Part shown: piece after piece, positions 43,346 to 53,400 of the stretch
Position numbering within the stretch: position 1 is the first letter of the stretch
Layout of the letters: the number at the start of each line of letters is the position of its first letter
From: Chthonomonas sp. UBA2362
GTDB taxonomy: Bacteria; Armatimonadota; Fimbriimonadia; Fimbriimonadales; Fimbriimonadaceae
DNA length: 64,000 bases
Assembly: GCA_002344135.1 (NCBI GenBank)
Contig: DDTO01000002.1
Span: forward strand, 360,794-424,793
Direction: 5' to 3'
The notes under the pieces: generated by a model
Seen by the model: only the letters and a program-made list of their open reading frames with translations
The model's database searches: none
What the model was told of the DNA's origin: nothing
Translations under genes and position numbers: made by a program

Positions 43346-44673
43346 AAGAGCCCTTGCAGCTTGCCCGTCGAATCTCCTAGTTTCTCGACTCTCACGCCCA
43401 CGCGGTCGAGCATGCTCAGGAACAGGTTGTTCATCGGCGTGTTACGGTCGAAGCGCAAGTGGCGTCCGCCCTTCAAGGTTCCGGCGCCGCCGCCGGCCAG
43501 GAGGATCGGAAGATCGTCGTGGTTGTGGCGATCGCCATCGCTGATACCCGCACCGTAGACGATCATCGAGTTATCGAGCAGCGTGCCGTCGACTTCGTCG
43601 ATCGACGCCATCTTCTCCAGCATATAGGCAAGTTGCTGGGTGTGAAAGAGGTCGATCCGCTGTTTCTTCTCCAGTTTGTCGGCATTCTTGCCGTGGTGGG
43701 ATACGTCGTGATGCCCGTCCGATACCCCGATCATGGGGTAGCTGCGGTTGCTGCCGTCGTTGGCATACATGAAGGTCGCGATCCTGGTCAGGTCGGCCTG
43801 AAAAGCAAGGACCATCATGTCGCTCATCAAACGGATGTGCTCGCCGTAGTCGCGGGGAACGCCGGTGGGTTTCTTACCGGGGTCGATATCGAGGGCCTGC
43901 TTCTCGGCGGCGATCAGTCGCTGCTCGATCTCGCGAACCCCGTTAAGGTACTCGTCCAGCTTGCGCTGATCGCGGGCTCCCAGTCGTCCGCGCAGGCTCA
44001 TCGCGTCCTCGAAAACGAAGTCGAGAATGCTCTTGTTGAAGAAATCCCGGCGGGTCTTGGCTTCGGTCTCTTCCGCGTCGCCGCTGCCGAAGAGGCGTTC
44101 GAAAACGAGGCGGGGATTGACCTCCTTGGCGACCGGCGTGGTCTCGGACTTCCAGGAGATGCTGCTGGAATAGGCGCAGCTATAGCCAGAGTCGCAGTCC
44201 CCAGCCATCGCTCCGCGTTCGCATCCGATTTCGAGGCTCGGGAAGCGCGTTTTGTGACCGATCTCGCGAGCCGCCACTTGGTCGGCGGAGATCCCGACGC
44301 GGATATCGGAACCGGCGGTCTTCTTGGGATGCACTCCGGTCAGCCACGCCGCGGTCGAGCGGGCATGGTCGCCCGGTCCGTCCCCGAGGGCGAAGGCATT
44401 GTGCTGGGCAAGCCCGGTGAGAACGTTGAGCGAGCCCCGGACCTTCTCGAGCGGCTGCAGGATAGGAGAAAGCTCAAGCGCCGTTCCCATCCCCTGGGGA
44501 GTCCAATTCGCCATGTCGATCCCGTTCGGAACGAACACGAACGCCATTCGACTCGGCCTCACCTTGGCGGTTTGGGCCAATGCCGACAGCGGCAGCATGC
44601 CCTCCAGAAGCGGCAGGGAAATGGTGGTGCCCAGCCCGCGCAATACCGTTCGGCGGGAGATTCGGTTGCCCAT
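43342..44673 (-). CDS. DUF1552 protein with Tat-like leader
   Basis: This 443-residue DUF1552 family protein has a twin-arginine-type leader (NRISRRTVLRGLGTTISLPLLEGML), then RPSRMAFVFVPNGIDMANW and GDHARSTAAWLTGVHPKKT. An active-site-like NSMIVYGAGISDGDRHNHDDLPILLAGG near the end recalls DUF1501/alkaline phosphatase-fold enzymes. In planctomycetes such genes usually pair with cytochrome-containing DUF1592-type genes, which are absent here. Exported; function unknown. ATG 44673 is used rather than 44679. Confidence 0.88.
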   Translation of the reverse strand: MGNRISRRTVLRGLGTTISLPLLEGMLPLSALAQTAKVRPSRMAFVFVPNGIDMANWTPQGMGTALELSPILQPLEKVRGSLNVLTGLAQHNAFALGDGPGDHARSTAAWLTGVHPKKTAGSDIRVGISADQVAAREIGHKTRFPSLEIGCERGAMAGDCDSGYSCAYSSSISWKSETTPVAKEVNPRLVFERLFGSGDAEETEAKTRRDFFNKSILDFVFEDAMSLRGRLGARDQRKLDEYLNGVREIEQRLIAAEKQALDIDPGKKPTGVPRDYGEHIRLMSDMMVLAFQADLTRIATFMYANDGSNRSYPMIGVSDGHHDVSHHGKNADKLEKKQRIDLFHTQQLAYMLEKMASIDEVDGTLLDNSMIVYGAGISDGDRHNHDDLPILLAGGGAGTLKGGRHLRFDRNTPMNNLFLSMLDRVGVRVEKLGDSTGKLQGLF

Positions 44674-44718
44674 GTGCACTTCTAGGATAGCAGAGGTTAA
44701 GGCGGTCTACAATCCGAC

Positions 44719-45363
44719 GTGCCCAAAAAGGTCCTGGGAGTGCTCGCCGGTGAGGATATGCCTCGCGATCTCCTGTTGGCTTGGGCGCGGTCGGCAGAAG
44801 TCGTTCTGGCGGCCGATGCTGGGGCCGATCGTCTGCTGGAAGCAGGCGCCCTTCCGCATCACTTGGTGGGCGATCTCGATTCCGTTCGTCGACACGAAGA
44901 ACTGGTGGGTGTGGCCGTTCACGAGCGGAGGGATCAAGACTCGACGGATTGTGACAAGCTTCTCGACTTAGCCTCCGAACTCGGGTACGGCGCCCTCACC
45001 CTCTGCGCCATCGAAGGCGACCGGATGGACCACGCCTTATCCACTTGGTTAAGCGCAGCCCGATCCCCGCTCTCGGTTCGAATCGCCTTGCGCCAGGGTC
45101 TAGGGTGGCCGGTTCGCGAAGGGGCTCCCCGGGCTGTCGCCGTCGAGCCGGGCTCCACGGTCTCGCTCATCCCGCTTAGCCCGAGCGAGGGCGTCGTCCT
45201 ACGAGGCGTGGAATGGCCGCTCGAAGGGGATCGACTCTCCTGGGACGGGCTGGTGAGTATTTCGAACCGGGCCGTCGATCCCGTGGTCTCAGTTTCGCTC
45301 GACGCGGGCCTGGCCGCCTTGATCGTCGAGGTCCACCGCGAGAACCTGCCTTCTTGGGACTGA
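44719..45363 (+). CDS. thiamine pyrophosphokinase
   Basis: The 214-residue thiamine diphosphokinase converts thiamine to thiamine pyrophosphate. ADAGADRLLEAGALPHHLVGDLDSV, the aspartate motif DQDSTDCDKLLDLA and EGDRMDHALST are the family signatures. The C-terminal half is a beta sandwich (LIPLSPSEGVVLRGVEWPLEGD). GTG 44719 has TACAAT (44708-44713) 5 nt upstream. No other thiamine genes or TPP riboswitch are seen. Confidence 0.92.
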   Translation: MPKKVLGVLAGEDMPRDLLLAWARSAEVVLAADAGADRLLEAGALPHHLVGDLDSVRRHEELVGVAVHERRDQDSTDCDKLLDLASELGYGALTLCAIEGDRMDHALSTWLSAARSPLSVRIALRQGLGWPVREGAPRAVAVEPGSTVSLIPLSPSEGVVLRGVEWPLEGDRLSWDGLVSISNRAVDPVVSVSLDAGLAALIVEVHRENLPSWD

Positions 45364-45390
45364 TCTCCGGGTCCAACCGTCTTGTCTCCA

Positions 45391-45576
45391 GTGAGCGAAC
45401 GAAAGAACTTTCACGGAGTGGCGAGTACCGGAATCTCGCTGGTCACTGCGGTGGGCGTGTGGCTTGCCGTGCAGATATCGTGATCGATCAATCAATCGGT
45501 GGGGTGGGCGATCTGGCACGGCGTTTTGAACTGGATCTATGTCGTTTATCGCCTCATCGTCGGGATACCGAACTAA
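45391..45576 (+). pseudogene. small membrane protein frame interrupted by one in-frame TGA
   Basis: GTG 45391 opens a frame of 30 codons (SERKNFHGVASTGISLVTAV, then GVWLAVQIS) to TGA 45481-45483. The same frame then continues without a shift through SINQSVGWAIWHGVLNWIYV and VYRLIVGIPN to TAA 45574-45576. The two halves read as one small membrane protein of about 61 codons. Around the stop the bases repeat ATCG units, so a 12-nt insertion carrying the TGA would explain it. Readthrough, a pseudogene or chance are all possible. Confidence 0.4.
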
Positions 45577-46070
45577 TCCTCCTCGAAGAACGACATCAGG
45601 GGCGCCGGTTCGGTCACGAATCGGATGTTGCCCTCGGGGTCGCGAGGCCACTGCTCCCGTGGACGGTCCCAGGCGAGTTCGAGGCCGTTGCCCTCGGGAT
45701 CGCGAAGATAGATGGCCAGATGGGTGCCATGATCGGCCGTGCCGTCGAGCGGCCAGCCCGCGCGGACGAGGCGGCGCAGGGCTTCGGCCAGGGACGCTCG
45801 GCTCGGATACAGCAGAGCGATGTGATAGAGCCCCGTCGTTCCCTCGGGTGCAGGCTGGCCCCCTTTTGTTTGCCATGTGTTGAAGGCCAGGTGATGATGA
45901 TAGTCTCCGGCGGCCAGAAACAGGGCGCCAGGAAGGCGAGCCTTGATCTGGAAGCCGAGGAGGCCGACATAGAAGTCCTCGATTCGGGCCAGATCGGCGG
46001 CCTTCAAGTGGACGTGGCCGACACTAACGCCGGGGTCGATCGTTCGAGGTTCGTCCAAGTCTTCGCTCAT
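45573..46070 (-). CDS. VOC-family (glyoxalase/extradiol dioxygenase-like) protein
   Basis: The 165-residue vicinal oxygen chelate protein has metal-site candidates in VSVGHVHLKAADLARIEDFY, LYHIALLYPSRASLAEALRRL, and the acid YLRDPEGNGLEL. DYHHHLAFNTWQTKGG resembles the CatE-type catechol 2,3-dioxygenase subgroup. The reaction is not assignable. It lies downstream of a very strong hairpin after the metallophosphoesterase. Confidence 0.87.
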   Translation of the reverse strand: MSEDLDEPRTIDPGVSVGHVHLKAADLARIEDFYVGLLGFQIKARLPGALFLAAGDYHHHLAFNTWQTKGGQPAPEGTTGLYHIALLYPSRASLAEALRRLVRAGWPLDGTADHGTHLAIYLRDPEGNGLELAWDRPREQWPRDPEGNIRFVTEPAPLMSFFEED

Positions 46071-46124
46071 GACCGGACGATACCGCTTGGGTGTTCGGAG
46101 GCGTCTTCGACGAGTGGCTCTTGC

Positions 46125-46158
46125 CGGCGCGGCCGGCGATGAATCGCCGGCCGCGCCG
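46125..46158. repeat. perfect 16-bp stem hairpin
   Basis: Bases 46125-46140 are fully complementary to 46143-46158 around a 2-nt centre. The hairpin lies between the metallophosphoesterase stop and the VOC start on the minus strand. It has no T tract but is stable enough to protect or separate the two messages. Confidence 0.6.
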
Positions 46159-46187
46159 ATCTCGAACTCCGAGGTTCTAGACTCAGC

Positions 46188-47999
46188 CTAGAAGGGCTTC
46201 TTGACCAGCAGTTCCACGTTGCGGTCGCTGGGCTGCCCGATCTGAAACGGGATCGAGAACAGGGGGTCGTTTGCCGAAAGTTCGCGGCTCACAGAGGCCA
46301 GGGCCAGCGGCGACCTGGGATTTGCTTCGGTCGCAGGCGGCGCCATGTGGTCGATGAGAATGCCGAACACCGACAAAGTGCCGTCCATGTTGTCGACGAT
46401 CTCGACGGTTCGGGACTGCTGCGGGAAGTCGATGTGGGAAGCAGTGTTGACTTCCCAGAACCCGGCGGTCCGTCCCCTGGGGTCGCTATGGGACCAAACG
46501 CGGTTGACATGGCTGTGACCGTTCACCCAGAGGATCATGTTCGGGTAGCGGTGTAGCAGGTCTTTCACTTCGCTCGGATTCAGGCGAACCGGATCTAGGG
46601 GGTCGGGGGCGAGGTTCTCCATGGTCAGCAGGTTGTGGTGGCTGAAGAGAACGATAAGTTGGTCGGGTTTGCCGGTTCGGACCCATCTGCCAGCGCCATC
46701 CAGGTACCTCGAGCTGTTCTCTCGAAGCCGCTGTTCGAGCCATTCGGCCTGTATCATTCCGAGCGAGCCATCGGCCCCGCCTGCCTGGTTGCAGGTGTCC
46801 AGCATGATGCCGAGCACGCCCTGCGCGATCGGGAACGTGTAGTAGAGCTTCCCGCTCAGCAGATTGTCACGCGAGAATCCGTGGCCGACCGGACCGGGGA
46901 ACGGCGGCGAAGCGAGGTGCATCTGGACGAAATCCTGCCTGCTGTGGATCTTCCGAGCGGCTGCGGCCGGGACCTCGCGCTTAGGCGACTCGGTCACGAT
47001 CTTCTCGATGCACTGGACGTCGGTCGTTTCGACGCACTGATAGAACTCGGCCGGTGAGACACTCGGCGGAAGGTCCATGATCATCATCGGGCCTTCGGCC
47101 AGCAGGTCCATGAACTCGAGCGTGCCGCCTTCAAGGTCGAAGTTCCCTTGGATCAAGACGTCGTGATTCCCGTTTCCGGAGTACCAAGGCATCCGCAAGC
47201 CCGTAGCGACGAAGTTCACCGATCCGGCATCGAGCAACCCAGGATACTGGGGATAGCCGTAGTCCATCTTGAACATGTCCGGTTCGATGCGTCCGGTCCA
47301 CGCAGCGGGGACGGGATTCGGATGCCAGTACTGCCCGTAGATCGCGTTGCGTTCTGAGTCGCTTACATTGGGGTCGCCGGGCGCAAAGACGGCATCGTCT
47401 TGGCAGCCGACGTAGCCTTGCCCGGAGGAGTTGGCGGTCACGAGGAGGCCGTCGAGAACGTTTAGGTAGTTCTGGAGCTCGTTCAGTTGGTTACCGTCCC
47501 CGTTGTCCCCCGTCGAAACCGCGAAGGTGAGCGGGGCGCCGGTTATCGGCGCAGCCTGCAGAGAATTCACGCGCTGCACCATCGACTCAGCCACGTACGT
47601 GCTCAGCTGCTCCTGGCAGCGGAACGCATCGACCAAGTCCAGTCCTCCCATTCCATTGAACTTCCTCAGATAGGGAGCTCGCGCTGGGCTTTGCCCATCG
47701 ATGATGTGAATGTCGGTGAGGTGAACGAAAGCAGCCAGAGTCTTTCGCCTGACTTCGCGTCCCGGTCTAGCCTGCTCGAGCTCCTCGCGGACGATCAGAG
47801 GCCACCCAGGAAGGTGCCCGAGTCGGGAGTAAGACCCCTTCAGGCCTTGATTCGGCGCCCCAACGAGGCCGATGCTCTTCTCAAGTGTCGTCCCCTGCGG
47901 GAACCGGGCCACGGGTACAACGGGGGCTGGACTCGTGCCGGCGCAACCGAGAACGGCCGTACCGACGACGACAAATGCAAGAAACTGAATTCGACGCAT
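46188..47999 (-). CDS. metallophosphoesterase, TIGR03767-like lipoprotein
   Basis: This 603-residue calcineurin-like phosphoesterase has a lipobox leader (FVVVGTAVLGCAG). Metal motifs appear in order: HLTDIHIIDGQSPARAPYL, VSTGDNGDGNQ, YSGNGNHDVLIQG, LIVLFSHHNLLTMENL and WVNGHSHVNRV. The spacing fits the actinobacterial-type TIGR03767 family. It probably acts on phosphoesters outside the inner membrane. TAAACT (48005-48010) lies 5 nt before ATG 47999. Confidence 0.88.
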   Translation of the reverse strand: MRRIQFLAFVVVGTAVLGCAGTSPAPVVPVARFPQGTTLEKSIGLVGAPNQGLKGSYSRLGHLPGWPLIVREELEQARPGREVRRKTLAAFVHLTDIHIIDGQSPARAPYLRKFNGMGGLDLVDAFRCQEQLSTYVAESMVQRVNSLQAAPITGAPLTFAVSTGDNGDGNQLNELQNYLNVLDGLLVTANSSGQGYVGCQDDAVFAPGDPNVSDSERNAIYGQYWHPNPVPAAWTGRIEPDMFKMDYGYPQYPGLLDAGSVNFVATGLRMPWYSGNGNHDVLIQGNFDLEGGTLEFMDLLAEGPMMIMDLPPSVSPAEFYQCVETTDVQCIEKIVTESPKREVPAAAARKIHSRQDFVQMHLASPPFPGPVGHGFSRDNLLSGKLYYTFPIAQGVLGIMLDTCNQAGGADGSLGMIQAEWLEQRLRENSSRYLDGAGRWVRTGKPDQLIVLFSHHNLLTMENLAPDPLDPVRLNPSEVKDLLHRYPNMILWVNGHSHVNRVWSHSDPRGRTAGFWEVNTASHIDFPQQSRTVEIVDNMDGTLSVFGILIDHMAPPATEANPRSPLALASVSRELSANDPLFSIPFQIGQPSDRNVELLVKKPF

Positions 48000-48042
48000 T
48001 CGACAGTTTAGACTTGCGTCGTCCCAGATTTCTAGCCGCCCA

Positions 48043-48933
48043 TTAGGCGACGGTCTGCACCCGGGCGAGGCGCCCGGCCATCACTTTTTCGCTAAAGGCG
48101 ATCGCGTTGTACGAGCTGCGAATGAAGGGGCCGCTCGCGACGAAGACGAATCCCATCTCCTCGCCGATTCGCTCGTACTCGGCAAACTCCTCAGGGTGGA
48201 TGAACGAGACGACGGGGAGGTGATGCATCGTCGGGCGAAGATACTGCCCGATGGTAACCGCATCGACGCCGACCTTTCGAAGGTCGCGTAAAGTCGTTAG
48301 AACCTCGTCGCGGGTCTCGCCCAAGCCCAGCATGAGTCCCGACTTGGTGTAAATCGAAGAGTCCAATTCCTTAACCATCTCCAAGACCCGCAAGGTTCTC
48401 GAATACTTTGCCTGCGGCCGAACGACCGTGTGCAGCCGCTCGATGGTCTCGATGTTATGGTTGTAGATTTCCGGGTGTGCGTCGGTGACGGTTTGGACGC
48501 ACTCGCGCTTGGCCTTGAAATCGGGCGTCAGGACCTCGACGATGATCTCCGGGATGTGCTTGTGCAGCATCTCGATCGTTCGGGCGAACTGGGTGGCGCC
48601 CTCGTCCTTCAGATCATCGCGAGCCACACTCGTGACGACGACGTGCCGCATGCCCATCTTCTTGGCCGTCATCGCCACGTTGACGGGCTCGAACGCATCG
48701 ATTTCGAGACCCTTGCCCACTTTGATCGCGCAGAAGCCGCAGCTTCGGGTGCAGGTGTCTCCGAGGATCATGAAAGTGGCGGTTTGCTTGCTCCAGCACT
48801 CGGGCAAATTGGGGCAGCGAGCGCTCTCGCAGACGGTGTGGAGGTTCTTGTCCCGCATCATCCGCTCCACGTTCTTGATCGCTTCGGGGCGCGGAAGACG
48901 GATCGTCAGCCACTCGGGGAGGCGCTGCGTCAT
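48043..48933 (-). CDS. lipA: lipoyl synthase
   Basis: This 296-residue radical SAM enzyme inserts sulfur into protein-bound octanoyl groups. CESARCPNLPECW holds the auxiliary cluster cysteines, CTRSCGFC the radical SAM cluster, and the C-terminal RSSY (FIRSSYNA) the serine ligand of the auxiliary cluster. ATG 48933 is preceded by TATACT (48941-48946) at 7 nt, so the mRNA is probably leaderless. An upstream extension to 49305 crosses another gene and is rejected. No lipB is present here. Confidence 0.97.
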   Translation of the reverse strand: MTQRLPEWLTIRLPRPEAIKNVERMMRDKNLHTVCESARCPNLPECWSKQTATFMILGDTCTRSCGFCAIKVGKGLEIDAFEPVNVAMTAKKMGMRHVVVTSVARDDLKDEGATQFARTIEMLHKHIPEIIVEVLTPDFKAKRECVQTVTDAHPEIYNHNIETIERLHTVVRPQAKYSRTLRVLEMVKELDSSIYTKSGLMLGLGETRDEVLTTLRDLRKVGVDAVTIGQYLRPTMHHLPVVSFIHPEEFAEYERIGEEMGFVFVASGPFIRSSYNAIAFSEKVMAGRLARVQTVA

Positions 48934-48968
48934 CGGAAAGAGTATAGCATTTTGAACCTGGAAGGGCC

Positions 48969-49706
48969 CTAGCGGCGATGCCGCTTGAAGAAGTCGACCA
49001 TCATGGGGATAGCCGCTCGCGCGAATTCGTGGCCTCCGGGGTGGACGTATGAGGCCAACTCGAGGCCGTCCTTGCCCTTTTCCAGGGTTAGGTAGCCGTC
49101 CTTCTTGGGCTCGGCCCCGACCCCTAGGAGCCGGCGAACGCTCTGAATCGAGGCCTGCATGCCGACGATCGACACGAGTTGATCTTTCTCTCCGGCGATG
49201 ATGAAGGCCGACCTCGGCGGAGCGTTCCTCGACCACAGTCCGGCGGGCGAAGCCGAGGGGCCGAAGGCGGCAAAACGGTCCCCGCGCTTGGCCCAAAGGA
49301 TCCAAGTGAACCGGCCGCCATTCGAGTGGCCCATCGCATACACGCGGTCGAGGTCGATCGAGTAGTCCTTCTTCAGTCGATCGAAGGCGGCGTCGAAGAA
49401 GGCCAAGTCCCGATCCTTATGCTCGCCCGGTTGCTGCTGCCAGCCGTTCTTCTTTCCCTCCGGATCGGTCTTGCCGGGGGTCGGCACACCTTGGAGGTAG
49501 GCGACGGTGGCTCCAGGCCAGGCTTCGTGAATGCCGAATGAGCGAGCGGCCTGCCGCATGTTGCCGCCATGCCCGTGGAACCCGAAGACGAGAGGCATGT
49601 TCTTGCCGGAATTGCCCGGATAGACGATCAGTTGGCGGGTCAGTCCGTCGACGTCGATTTCGATCGTGCGAGGCCCTAAGAGCACGGTGAGGAGGAGGGA
49701 CAGCAT
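48969..49706 (-). CDS. secreted PHB depolymerase/LpqC-like esterase
   Basis: The 245-residue alpha/beta hydrolase has the esterase nucleophile motif GHSNGG (VYAMGHSNGGRFTWILW) near residue 130, an oxyanion-hole region FGFHGHGGNMRQAARS, and a closing histidine in YVHPGGHEF. Related enzymes are polyhydroxybutyrate depolymerases and feruloyl esterases. The substrate is unknown, but the nearby glycoside hydrolases make a polysaccharide ester plausible. A short hydrophobic start (MLSLLLTVLLG) may be a leader. Confidence 0.82.
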   Translation of the reverse strand: MLSLLLTVLLGPRTIEIDVDGLTRQLIVYPGNSGKNMPLVFGFHGHGGNMRQAARSFGIHEAWPGATVAYLQGVPTPGKTDPEGKKNGWQQQPGEHKDRDLAFFDAAFDRLKKDYSIDLDRVYAMGHSNGGRFTWILWAKRGDRFAAFGPSASPAGLWSRNAPPRSAFIIAGEKDQLVSIVGMQASIQSVRRLLGVGAEPKKDGYLTLEKGKDGLELASYVHPGGHEFARAAIPMMVDFFKRHRR

Positions 49707-49879
49707 CGCACGCCATGACGCCCGAGATTCCTTGCGGTTCAGTCGGTCCCGACCAACGGCACCTGTCTAACGGCATGAGACTTCGATCCTGCGTCGGCGC
49801 CCGGCTCTGCGGTGAAGCAATGTCTAACCGGGCAGCGCTCAGGCGTGAAACCCCAATCACCAAAAGGATAAACACAAAC

Positions 49880-50410
49880 ATGAAACTCAGCAAACTCGCG
49901 TTCCCCATCGTCTTCGGAGTCTTGGCGTTCGGAGCCTCTCAAATGGCCTCGGCCGCCATCAACGTTCCCCTCGTGCTCAGCGCGACCGTCCACGGCTTCC
50001 CCGACCTCTTTACCGACAATGTTCTCGCCGCTTCAGCGAGCGACAACATTCGCTATGCGGTCAACGGCGCCCCGATCGGTGGCGGGCGGAGCGGCGTGAT
50101 CGTCGAGTTCGACGCCGTGAATCCGATCCTCAGGTCCGTGCGACCAGGTCGAATCACGATCCGAACCGAGGCGCGGTTGCGGCCCACCGGCAACGTCAAC
50201 GTGTTCCTCTACAATTGGGCGAACGACTCGTACGTCGGACTCGGCCCGATGCTATTCGACGGAATCGACCGCACCCGAACCCTTGCCATCGGAACCAATG
50301 TGCGTCGGTTCATCAACGAGGTCGGCGGCATCCGTGTTCGACTTGAGTCTCGTACCGCTGGCCGACCGCATCGCTTCGAACTCGATCGCCTCCAGGTCTT
50401 GGTCGACTAG
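49880..50410 (+). CDS. secreted protein of unknown function
   Basis: The 176-residue protein has a signal peptide (MKLSKLAFPIVFGVLAFGAS, then QMASA) and a beta-rich mature part with VNVFLYNWANDSYVGLGPML and VGGIRVRLESRTAGRPHRFELD. The last region resembles carbohydrate-binding or PEP-type beta sandwiches but is not assigned. ATG 49880 follows AAAGGAT. Its stop overlaps the convergent large gene by 4 bp. Confidence 0.65.
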   Translation: MKLSKLAFPIVFGVLAFGASQMASAAINVPLVLSATVHGFPDLFTDNVLAASASDNIRYAVNGAPIGGGRSGVIVEFDAVNPILRSVRPGRITIRTEARLRPTGNVNVFLYNWANDSYVGLGPMLFDGIDRTRTLAIGTNVRRFINEVGGIRVRLESRTAGRPHRFELDRLQVLVD

Positions 50411-53400
50411 GAGCCCCCGCAGACGATTCGCCCGACGTTGATGTGCCCCCAGCCGCCTTGCTCCCGATCCACGATCCGGATTTGGAGCGGGCGGTCTTTG
50501 TGCTTCGAGACATCCCAGACTCGCTCGTCCATGATCTCCCGATTTCGGCCTCGCTCGACGTAGATCTGCTTGCCGCTCTCGACGTCGACCAGTTCGACGA
50601 ATACGCCGGGCCCCCCGCCGCCGCCAACGAGCAGCCGGATTCGGTCGCCGGTCACGGTGAACTGCGGTGACGTTATCGTTCCCAAGTAGGCGTCGTTGAA
50701 ACCGCCCCGTCCGTCTTCGCAGGTGCCGATGAAGGGGAGGCCTCCGGCGTTGAAGTTGTATCGCCGCGAGCGACTTGGAACTTCGGCGAAGTCCCCTTCG
50801 ATCTTCCAGCCCGGAAGCCCGGGTTCGCGGAAGTCGAAGGTCGGATCGATCCAAATCCGTACCGGTTCGCACGCGATCGGCTTGCCGTCGAAGGTGCCTT
50901 CCAGCCAGACCCACCGAGCGCCGGCTGCGGCGACGAGGTCAGCGCCAAAGCCTTCCGGCTCGACCGATGCCGCGATCCTCGCCCCGTCCGGGTTGAAGGC
51001 CGGCTCGAAGGGAGTGGCCGGTCGAGGGCGCTGTTCGGCAACGACGAACCTGGCCTCGATTTTCGGACTGCGCCCCGCGCTTCGCCATGCGGGAATCGCC
51101 ACGAGATGAGGCTTGCCGTCCGGGAATCGAAGATCGATCCGCCGAACCGCCACTGGCGGTTCGGCCACTACTTGGCGGGTCCCGCCTTTCGACGTCCTCA
51201 CCTCGACCACTTGGCGACCAGTCCAAGGGTGGGCCATCGCGGCGAGCGGCGCGACTATGCGTTCGCCCTTGGCGTCGACCGAAGCCACGCCGTCGACGCC
51301 GACCGCCCAGCCGTTCGCTTCGTCGACATAGACCCCGCCGTACTTGTGGAGCAGGTAGGCCATCGACGCGATTCCCGAACCCTCTCCCCAGTCGAATCCG
51401 GTGCGGCCGTTCTGCTGATCGGTCCCGCCGTGACCGCAGTTCTCGGGCATCAGCCCGAGCGGATAGTTCGGGTTAGGATAGATGCCGTTCTGATCATGAA
51501 GCGGGTGGTTAACCAGCGCCATCGAAGCCCGAACTGCCGCAACACCCCTTTCGAAGAGATCACGTCTCCCCAGTTGGGCGCCGAAGTCGCAGAGCGTTGC
51601 GCCGAACTGGGCTTGCCGTGCATCGTGGTACTCGCCGTCCGAGTTCTGTACTCCGAACCCGCCGTAGGTGTATGCAGCCGCACGGTACGGGATCGGCCAT
51701 ACGTTCTGGTAGAGCGCCATCATATCGAGGGCTTTCAGAGCGCTATCTAGGTACTGCTCCTTGCCGGTGGCGGCGTGGGCCGAGCGCAGAGCCTCTGCCG
51801 ACCACTGCATACAGAGCGTATTCTGCGGCGGCTGCAGCGTATGCGGATCGCGCATGGCCTCATGGTCGGGCAGCGAACCACCGGAGGGCAGCATGCGATA
51901 GGGTTTGCGCGAGCACGAGAAGAAGGTCTCGAAGTCGTAGTACCGCTGCTGGTCGACGACCTCCTTCGCCAGAAAGTCGGCGCAGCGAACCGCGGAAGCC
52001 CGGGCCTGATCCCGCAGCGACCCGTCGACCAGATTGGCGAGGTCGAAGAGAAACCAAGCGGACAGGGCGGACTGTGCCGTGTGGTTCAGGACATCGATTG
52101 GCCGATGATCCTTGCTCAGCCAAACCGGGAAGCTCCCGTCGGCATTCTGATTGCGCATCATGCATTCGGCCATTTCGCGGCACTGCCGCATGATCTCCTC
52201 ACGTCGAGGGCAGTCTTCGAAGTCGGCCGCCCACCGCAGGAGCCAGATTCCCTTCCATGCCATGTTGCTCAGGTCGTACCAGCAGTCTTGTGTTGGCGTG
52301 ATCAGGGAGCCCTTCCACTCTTTCTGCCTCGACATGTAGGTGGTCGGGCACGCCCCGCGGTCCATTGGCGCGGCGAGTGCGAGGTTGAGCATCTTGTCCG
52401 CGCGCTCGACCCAGTCCTTGGCGCCGGGCAACTTCTTGCCCCACCACCGCATACCCCAGGCGGATCGCAGGTTGTTGAACCAGCCTTGCCAACTCACCCA
52501 GCCCTGCTGGTAGCCCCAGCCGGCCATCACGCCGCCGCAAGTGCGCCCGTCGATCTCCACCTCGAACCAACCGATCTGATTCTCTCCTTCCTTCTCCTCG
52601 AATGCGGCCTTGTAGCAAAACCGTGGGTACTCGGCAAAGGGCAGCGCCTGGGGTTTTGCGGCGTCGAAGTAGCGCCTGCCGTACCGCTCCCACAGAAAGT
52701 CGTTCGCCTCGCGATACGCGCCGAAGGGCTCGGCACGCGCGGTCAGCAGCAGGTCCATGCCCAGCGTCAGCCTGTTCGGCACGGCGCGCACCAAGCCGGG
52801 ATCGGTGACATAGTAGACGTGCCCGCTCACCCGGTGATCGCAGAAGCCGTAACTGAGCAAAGCGGCGTCGACGACGCCGCTTTCTGCGTCCAGATCGACG
52901 ATGGTAGGGATCGGTCGGTTCTCCGAGAGGATGTCGAGATCGGGCAATAGCATTCCGGCCAGCGTCCCCCTTTGGGCGACCACAGCCGGCGCCCGAAAGT
53001 AATGGTCTCCGACGACGTTCGAGCGCTCGGGTCGGATCGCAGGACAATAGGTGCTGTCCGGGAGGCCTCCCTTGCTGAGGCTCTTGCCGTCCGGAGCGAA
53101 GGCGTACGAATTCAATAAGTAGTGGATTCGAGGGTTCTCACCAGGCAAATCGACATCCAGGCGAACCTGGAGCCGATTCCCTTTCTCGGGAACGTAGATG
53201 CGCTTGCGAACCTTGGCCTCAGGACGGTCGGCCAGCAATTCGACGATCCATCCTCCTTCCACGCGAGACACTTTCCCCTCTGAGAACCGAAAAGAAGGTG
53301 GCTCGGAGAACAGGGCCTCCGATCCCGTCGAAAGCATGCTCAGGCGGCCGCTCCGCCCCTCCGAACTCACCATCCGATGGGTCGGAGAGACAAAGACGAG

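Noticed and set aside
43459..44685. 408-codon plus-strand open frame opposite the DUF1552 gene
   Set aside because: Antisense shadow; DUF1552 motifs and the Tat leader are on the minus strand.
44600..44720. TPP riboswitch before thiamine pyrophosphokinase
   Set aside because: Only about 45 bp lie between the divergent starts, with no CTGAGA element; the gene looks leaderless.
48934..49305. N-terminal extension of lipA to 49305
   Set aside because: It would overlap the esterase gene, is Arg/Pro-rich with no similarity, and a TATACT box marks the start at 48933.
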